From positions 1,922,001 through 1,986,000 of the forward strand of contig OZ029928.1 of NCBI GenBank assembly GCA_964023275.1: a stretch of 64,000 bases of DNA. The letters run 5' to 3'. Position numbers and translations under genes: made by a program. Under the pieces are notes generated by a model. The model had not been told where the DNA came from. It made no database searches and worked only from the letters and a program-made list of their open reading frames with translations. This DNA comes from Norana najaformis (Eukaryota; Annelida; Clitellata; Crassiclitellata; Hormogastridae). This document shows, piece after piece, positions 57,351 through 64,000 of this stretch (the first letter of the stretch is position 1; each line of letters starts with the position of its first letter).

Positions 57351-58560
57351 CACCTTGTTTGCTTTACTTAATGATGATCTTTTCTTGATCATAAATTTTA
57401 ACATCATATACACTACTGTAGAGCGCTCCTCTGATTAGTTTCTCTTGAAGAGACGCTATAAAAATTGATAATCGAAAAGATGGGGTTCAAATTCCAGCCA
57501 TATCAGAAATTTCTTATAATATTTTGGCACGGGAGAGGACTGACCACCCACACTCATGTGCCGAGGTTAAGAAAATGAAGTCGCTGACTCTATTTCCGTG
57601 GCTGCGTCCCCATGCTAGCTTAAGGGTGCGCTTTAATCATCGAGTGGATCAAACTCAAGATCTAAAATTAGATATTTGCTTCACACTCAGCGTTTTCAGA
57701 GACAGGTTATTGATTCAGCATTATCGCATGGACCTTTGCACATATACTTGTCGGCTTTTGATTATTCATGCATAAATGTATGTATGTATAATGTGAATGA
57801 TTTATCGCATAACACGTTTGTATACTCATTTCTCCAAGACCCTAGTGGCTGCCCTATATGATGTTGATTTTGTTCAGACCACCATGTGTATGAATGAGCA
57901 AACAAGGCTCAAAAAGTGGTCTGTCAAAAGGGAGATCAAAGCTCAAGAAAAATGACAGGTGAATGAGAGATTAGCCTGTATGGTAAAAGATTTTTCAATA
58001 TAAAATGTTTTTAAATATCAAATGATATGTATCATATGACTGTCGTAGAATATGTTATCAAAATGTGCAATAATCACTCGATTGCATAAAGTTAAAAACA
58101 CCTGCGACAATGTCCCTTTCCCTCCCAATATCTGCATTGTCTGAATGCATTTTCTCCTCTTTACCAATCTGCAACCAATTGTTACAATGTCTGAGTAATG
58201 TACTATCATTCAAGATGCTACAATCCTACGATTACACAGAATGGCAACCGCAGTGACAATCTTCATCGTTATCCTCTTTTGCTACTGCATGCTATTATCT
58301 TTTCTAGCTAACTGATCATTGATTTGATAATCGATTAAATTTGTATTAATTAACTTAAACAACATTTAGACTAATGTAGAACGCTTCTGTGCTATTCACA
58401 CTTTCAGTCGATAGTCCTGTGGTTCAAATTCCAATCAGAGCAGAAATTTGTTTCAAGATAGGCTATTGGCAAGAAGGGCCGAAGCTAAAGAAATGAGTGG
58501 ATAACACTTCATAGTTGTGGCTGCCTCTCAATGGTGATTTACGAGTTTTTCTTGTTATAG
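57351..58560. other. Intergenic, no gene seen
   Basis: AT-rich. 57429-57560 and 58385-58500 share a loose phrase (a C-G-CTCCTCTG...TTCAAATTCCA-type block), possibly decayed tRNA-like repeats. No coding region supported. Confidence 0.35.
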
Positions 58561-59324
58561 TTAACCCATTAGTGCCCAGCGGCCGTTATAACGGACGCTT
58601 AGAAAATACGTTGCCAAAATTACAGACAAATGTGTAGTAGGTTCTTCACTATTTTTTTAAATGTTGGGGAATTGAGCTATAGATTCCACTAATGTGCTTG
58701 CCGGATTATGTCAGTTGGAGATATATGTTGGTGTGGTTTTGTGTCTGCTACAAGCGTGTCGAGAAAACTTCGTTACAGCTAGTAAGTATATATCTTCATT
58801 TGGTGTTGAACCAGAAATTATTTAAAGAAAGTGTTATTGTTGTTACTAGTAGCCATATGGGTCTATATGTTGACAAAATACTATGACCATCACTGCTGGT
58901 TTTACCATAGAAATTTCCACTGCAATGTTGGCGTCCGTTTTAACGGACGTCGGGCACTAACCCGTATGCTATCATGTTTTCCCACAGTAAGGTCACCAAA
59001 GCTCATTGTCTTAACATTTACACCTGTCATTGCATTATTTGCAGTGTGAAGTAACTGTCGGCTAGAAATCTATTTAGACTAGCTACTTACTATTTATTTT
59101 TAGTCCTCTAGACTATGAGCACCATCGGCAAAACTATTCGCATCCAAACCCAAGACAGCCCAAGCAAAGGACACATAGTCCTAACAGCCTAACGCCTCAT
59201 TTACTACCACTGATAAAATTTCATGTATATTGTTTCTTCAGTACTACCCAACAGGCACTGGTTGAAGCTGCAGCAAAGCTAGAAGAAGAAGGTACTAGTG
59301 ACCATTATGACAACAAAAAAGCTA

Positions 59325-61190
59325 CGGCACAACTGACGTCTTCTTACAGCCACCAAGCAATGAAACCATGCTAACCGATGAAGACAGTGATAAGTCGGAT
59401 GACGTGTACGAGTTCAATGTTAACCATCTGGAGCACAAGTTGTCAACTCCATGTGAAGTCCACCAGACAGATTCAGCCAACAGATCCAGACGCCAGTGAC
59501 GCATGCACGGACAATGGTGGGCCTGCTGACATGAAGAAACCGAGAGACAAGGTTGGCAATCGTTCAGAAATATCGGATGCCGCAGTTGTTGCCATCAATT
59601 CAGACAGAAAACCCAAAGATATACACAGTGGCACAAAGTCAAACACTGGTCAAGGTACTCGTTGTTCTAAAGATAAAACAAGTAATCGGAATAAACAAGC
59701 TAGGAAGCGCAACTTTCCATCAAGGACTAGCAGCCATGAAATACACACCATAGATGACAATGCAGGTAAAGAATCCTTGACATCTATACCGGAAGTCAAC
59801 CTACTTTCACCTACGAACATGGTCTTGGGGGTGATGTCGCATGTATTCTAGAGCAGGCATACGTTCCTCTTCATTGCGGACAACTTTTCACATCTTACAG
59901 ACTTTTGCACTACTTGCATGACCTTGAATACGAAGCAGCAAGTACGGTTAGTTCCCTGAAGTCTACAGCGGCCATGAAGAAAGAACCACGAGGATCACAT
60001 GACTTTAGATCGTGTTCTCATGTGCTGATCATACACTGGCATGATAACATTGTTGTTACTATTGTATGAAATTTTGGGACAGTAGAAGCAAGGCATGCGC
60101 AGAGATGGCCGCAGAACCAAAGGAAAATCATATATATTTCTCGATCTGCCATGTTTCACCTCTACAATCAAGGTATGGGAGGCGTTGTTCAGTTAGATCA
60201 GCAGGTTGCTTATCACCGAACACAGATCAGACAACGGAAATGGTGGTGATCAATCTTTGTCTACCTGTTTGACGTAACAGTGGTCAACGCATGGTATCTC
60301 TCTCGCAAAGCTCACGGTGGCGGCGACATTTTGATTGACTTGAGGTGGCAGCTAGCTGCAAGTCTACTCAAGTGCTATTGTGTGTCATCCATCCAAGGTC
60401 GACGTGCTCCTGCTGTACTGTCTGATGTACGGTACGATGGTAACAATCACTGTATTGTACGAGGAGACACTGGGTATCACGACAATTCGTCTACAGACTT
60501 TTCGTCTACGACACTTCGTCTACAGACATTTCGCCGACCGACATTTCGCCCACCATGGCGTTTCATCTACAGACTTTTCGTCTAATGGAGTATTTCTTTA
60601 TTTTTAACAGTAAATGTTATTTCTTTGGTAGAAGAACGTGCGTGGACAGATGTATTTCCGGTGAAAAATACAGAGTGGCGCAATAAAAGTGGGACCGCTT
60701 CGTGAAATCTTGTGTAATGTTCATCAAATTATGTTTTCGGCGATTTCTTAAACTGAAAATTGTCCTTACTCAGTAATTCAACGTATGACGTATGACGTCA
60801 CTATTTCGTTAACTTCCATTTGCCATCTTCATAGTTTACTTCACTTTCAGTTTTCACTTCTTTATAAAATTACAAAGATAACGGAGAATGTCTGTAGACG
60901 AAATGCCGTAGACGAAAAGTCTGTAGACGAAACGTCATAGTAGGCGAAATGTCGGTCGGCGAAATGTCTGTAGACGAAGTGTCGTAGACGAAAAGTCTGT
61001 AGACGAAACGTCATAATAGGCGAAATGTCGGTCGGCGAAATGTCTGTAGACTAAGTGTCGTAGACGAAAAGTCTGTAGACGAATTGTCGCGGTACCGAGA
61101 CACAGACCGTCGTTGCAAGGCTTGTACGAAATAGACAACGTATCGTTGTGATAAATGTGAAGTAGGCCTTCATACCGACTGCCACAAGGA
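59325..61190 (+). pseudogene. piggyBac transposase, inactivated and interrupted
   Basis: Blocks in order: VFLQPPSNETMLTDEDSD near 59335 (acidic N-terminus). GQLFTSYRLLHYLHDLEYEA near 59890, then KKEPRGSHDFRSCSHVLI near 59980 (DDE core; the usual Asp before FFTS is Gly). QGMGGVVQLDQQVAYHRTQI near 60170 (the Asp expected after GGV is Val), then KWW with a TGA at 60247-60249 where a third Trp is usual. VVNAWYLSRKAH near 60280. After the nested element, RRCKACTK, a stop, then YRCDKCEVGLHTDCHKDY near 61105-61190, the C-terminal cysteine-rich zinc domain. Lost catalytic residues plus stops and frame changes show that it is dead. It would have excised and inserted the element at TTAA. Confidence 0.85.
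60479..61092. mobile_element. Nested non-autonomous element with inverted 15-bp-unit arrays
   Basis: The left array (60479-60590) has about seven units of the TTCGTCTACAGACAT type. The right array (60890-61092) has about 13 inverted units (ATGTCTGTAGACGAA), including a duplicated block of about 80 bases. Outer ends CGACAATTCGTCTACAGACT are inverted exactly. It sits inside the piggyBac transposase between the core and the zinc-domain coding parts. The 300-base middle has no ORF. A clear target duplication was not found. Confidence 0.75.
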
Positions 61191-61674
61191 CTATCAAACT
61201 AGATAACACCTTAAATATAGTAAATAAATGTTACAAATCATCAAAAACATCCTGGAAACATTGCATGATATAGCTAGCAAGCTTGATTCTGTGACTTAAG
61301 TTATGGTTATCACTGGGCTAGTGTCCGACGTCCGTTATAACGGACAGTATGTAAAGTAGGGCCTACTCATGCTGTAGTTGGTAGCAATAAATAAGTTGTC
61401 AGCAATGTTACTGCACTAAGTTGTTGAGATTTCTGAAAATATAACTTAATCTGTTCAGTTTTACAACTTTGGGCACTAATGGGTTAATAAATAATAATAT
61501 TGTTATTATCAGTATTGCTGAGTTTTATCAAGTTCAATGCCATATATAGGCGACATAGATCGAAGGAGAGCATTCGATCCCTTAAAAGACTATTAAAGTC
61601 ATAGGAGAAGATAAGTTAAACCAGAATGACCCCTCGTTCATGACACCTCGGAAGCGCCCAGGCTGTATGAACGA

Positions 61675-61740
61675 CTGCCTCGCATTCATGCCTTGTGCAT
61701 TAGACACTGGCGAGATAGAAGTTACTAATTACTAAGTATT
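61675..61740 (+). mobile_element. CR1/L2-like 3' UTR tail
   Basis: GCCTTGTGCATTAGACACTG and GATAGAAGTTACTAATTACT, the 3' end of the family at 15205-15540 in plus orientation. Only the tail is present. Confidence 0.65.
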
Positions 61741-63286
61741 GAATGGTTCGATCTAAGTCCTCGTTGAGAGGCTAAAATGCTTATGTTTGTAAAATAACTG
61801 TATTACCTTTCATATATTTTTGGGAAAACTTTAGAGAAAAAGTAACACATAAATGAACAAATAATTAGCAACAGTTTAACGCTTTTTGGATTTAAATATG
61901 TGTAACACTTTATTAAATTATGTTCATGGTGCAGCGATACTTAAAAAGAAGAAGCAATTCCCTTTTCCGACAAAGTTATTGCTGCAATATCCAACGTGGG
62001 ACTGGCTATGCAATGATCCATATAATCGGGACTGTGGAGAATTCGTTTCGGCCTACTCGGAATTCACAACAGAACCAGAGTTTATATTTCCACATATGCT
62101 ATTTACAAAAGTCTATTTGCAGTTTATTATTTACAATGGCTCTCCTTTAACATAATTATCAACACACTTCATAAAGTTTTACTCGAAAGACATCAAAATC
62201 AAACTGTCATAAATACATAAGCAGCATCCCGAGGACGTCGCCAATGTAAACAAAGATAATGGTTAGTGGTTGACCGAAACTCTCTTAGACTCAACCAAAA
62301 GTACTTCCACGCTCATGAATTGCACCGAATAATATCACTCTTCTAGCACTGAACCAGAATTCTACCTACCAGAAAACCTCGTTTCAACCATGCACACATT
62401 TCCACGTACGCAAGCTAAAGTGCTGAACAGGCTTCAATGCCAAGCTTAAGATCACGAAGACACAAACGACTTCAACCATGAGAAAACGACTGAATAGACT
62501 TGGTTAGACATTATCTGCAGTATGCTAATATCCGCTATGTGAAATTCTCCACAGTGTGGATGCTGAAAATGATTTGAAAACAATTTTTTCAAGAGGACTA
62601 GGTTTCCCAAAAACTTTTCAGTTATGTGTATTCACTAACAAATGTCGATGACTTCCATCGCCGTCCACTTCGTATATATTGCATCTTGGACATACGCAGT
62701 AAGCGCAAATTTTACCATTCTCTGCAGCAGTAATTACAATGACTAAGCACATGTTGAGATTATTTTGTTAAGACACATGATTTTAAGTCATACATACCAC
62801 GTTGTCAACTGCGTGCTAGTAACAAGGCGGCATGGCCTTCGTTCGCTTGGGCTTTTCTCGACTTGTAAAAGTCTTTCTAGTCCAGATCTGCCTATACAAT
62901 GCTTATCAATCCTGTGGAGATTAGGCCGATATTGACACAGCAAATGCATTAGGGCAAACCTGCTCGTATGCGTGCATACATTCTGAGTGTCTAAATCTTG
63001 AGCAGCCCATCTGAGAAACACGACTGAAACAGCGATTTTGTCGACACGTGAAACCGCCCGGATGATTTTCGTTGTAACCAGGAGCAGCTCACAGTGAAAC
63101 CAAAGGGATGATACAATAGATAATATTCTGGCTGCATTAGAACAGCTGAACGAAAGAGAGTGGCACGTTTGGAGACAGATCGATCCTGATCTCGTGAACG
63201 GTCATCGAACTCACGTGTACGGCCGGCAGAACCGTCCCGCAAAGAAAAGTCGATGAGGCGCCACCTTGCGAACAACGATGGAAACA
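61741..63286. other. Intergenic, no gene seen
   Basis: AT-rich; open frames up to 89 codons without domains. Confidence 0.4.
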
Positions 63287-63341
63287 GACAAACATACCAA
63301 AAACGATCGGAATAAAACCGGTCGTTTTTGGTATGTTTGTC
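63287..63341. repeat. Hairpin with perfect 20-bp arms
   Basis: GACAAACATACCAAAAACGA (63287-63306) and its exact reverse complement (63322-63341). Another 3-4 pairs close the stem on a 7-base AATAAAA loop. Confidence 0.8.
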
Positions 63342-64000
63342 CATGTCTAGCCTCAGAAACGATTTAGCGTCATCTATCTGTGACAAAGAAGACTTTCAAC
63401 CTGTATAAGAAGAGCCACAATGTGCATTCCTTAACTTGCCTTGATTTGCTTTCAAGACAACAGCTGTGTCTAATGATGCAATTCTGTTGTGCTCAGCTGA
63501 GATGCTAGTGTGTGTCCAGACCAGACATCAGTGTTAAGAGCGCAGACATCCATGTAAAAAATATATAAACTCTAAAGATATCTGCTGCAATGGAAATCCA
63601 GGCGTTGATTGGCTTTCAAGGCACAAACATAATACTTCGATGGATGGCTTTTCATCTTCCTCGTACAAACACGACTACTTTTCTTCATTCATCTGCACTC
63701 TCTGCATCTCTATCTCTCTCTTTATCCACGTCAAGACCCATGACAGCCAAAAGCTGACGTTAGCTCTGGATAGTGCAGTGCACTAATTAAACAGCTTTTA
63801 AACAATGATATAAATTTATGGCCTGGAATATGCACATCAAAGCCAATGTACACCAACAGACCTGTCACATTTGCCGACTCTACTTAACGACATCACTGGT
63901 CAACATGATTTATGCTTCCTTAATAATTTTTGGTGATTCTAGCAGTGTTCCAGTCGCTGATTTTGGAAATGAACCCGGAATTTCTCTATCACGGGAGTTT
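63342..64000. other. No gene seen to window end
   Basis: A short TCTC-type run near 63705-63725; nothing else supported. Confidence 0.4.

Larger units (their letters stand above)
58565..61483 (+). mobile_element. piggyBac element with TTAA target duplication
   Basis: TTAA at 58561-58564 and 61484-61487 flank exact 14-bp inverted ends CCCATTAGTGCCCA and TGGGCACTAATGGG. TTAA duplication with a CCC start is the piggyBac hallmark. Subterminal palindromes of the form CGTCCGTTATAACGGACG lie 1 bp inside the left end (58580-58597) and 123 bp inside the right end (61329-61346). A third is internal (58932-58949), beside another inverted GGGCACTAA. The element is about 2.9 kb including a nested insertion of about 0.6 kb. 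Transposase remnants inside confirm the family. Confidence 0.9.

Noticed and set aside
60280..60607. ORFs running into the 15-bp arrays, and the minus ORF at 60935-61138
   Set aside because: Their C-terminal parts are translated array units; only the piggyBac part is meaningful.

Overview
The window is nuclear DNA of an animal. It holds a spliced, intron-rich transporter gene, a type II Golgi glycosyltransferase, three long C2H2 zinc-finger genes, and many degraded eukaryotic transposons (CR1/L2-like and RTE-like retroposons, a Gypsy-like gag, piggyBac, hAT-type elements, and a Polinton/adintovirus-like virus fragment). No bacterial operon signals are present. The repeat mix and short introns suggest an invertebrate, probably aquatic, but I cannot name the phylum from sequence alone.

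Layout. 0-3.7 kb: a small secreted cysteine-rich peptide gene, then a degraded Polinton/adintovirus-like insertion with a penton-like capsid remnant, two other virus-type genes, an intact ORF with a parvovirus-type phospholipase A2 domain, and an integrase remnant. 5-6.4 kb: a retroposon RT tail and a dead zinc-finger fragment. 8.3-22.9 kb: three related zinc-finger genes (orientations -, +, -) that share an unusual C-terminal finger-plus-tail module. Between them lie L2-like 3' ends, two of which carry hAT-type insertions with near-identical target duplications. 24-40.8 kb: a complete SLC5-family sodium/solute transporter gene (+ strand, 15 coding exons, about 621 residues) preceded by a partial, internally deleted copy of its own 3' half. 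42.7-46.8 kb: a nested retroelement region (gag with zinc knuckle, RTE-like RT, two sets of direct repeats). 47-50 kb: simple repeats and unidentified decayed coding sequence. 50.4-51.5 kb: an intronless alpha-1,2-fucosyltransferase-like gene (GT11). 52.8-56 kb: more L2/RTE-like fragments. 56.5-61.5 kb: an element with inverted arrays of 14-bp units, then a piggyBac element bounded by TTAA whose transposase is broken by a second inverted-array element. 61.5-64 kb: no recognisable gene, one strong hairpin.

The genes do not form a pathway. The apparently functional host genes are the transporter (with one suspicious frame break), the fucosyltransferase, the first zinc-finger gene and perhaps the cysteine-rich peptide. 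The rest is mobile or virus-derived DNA in several nested layers.
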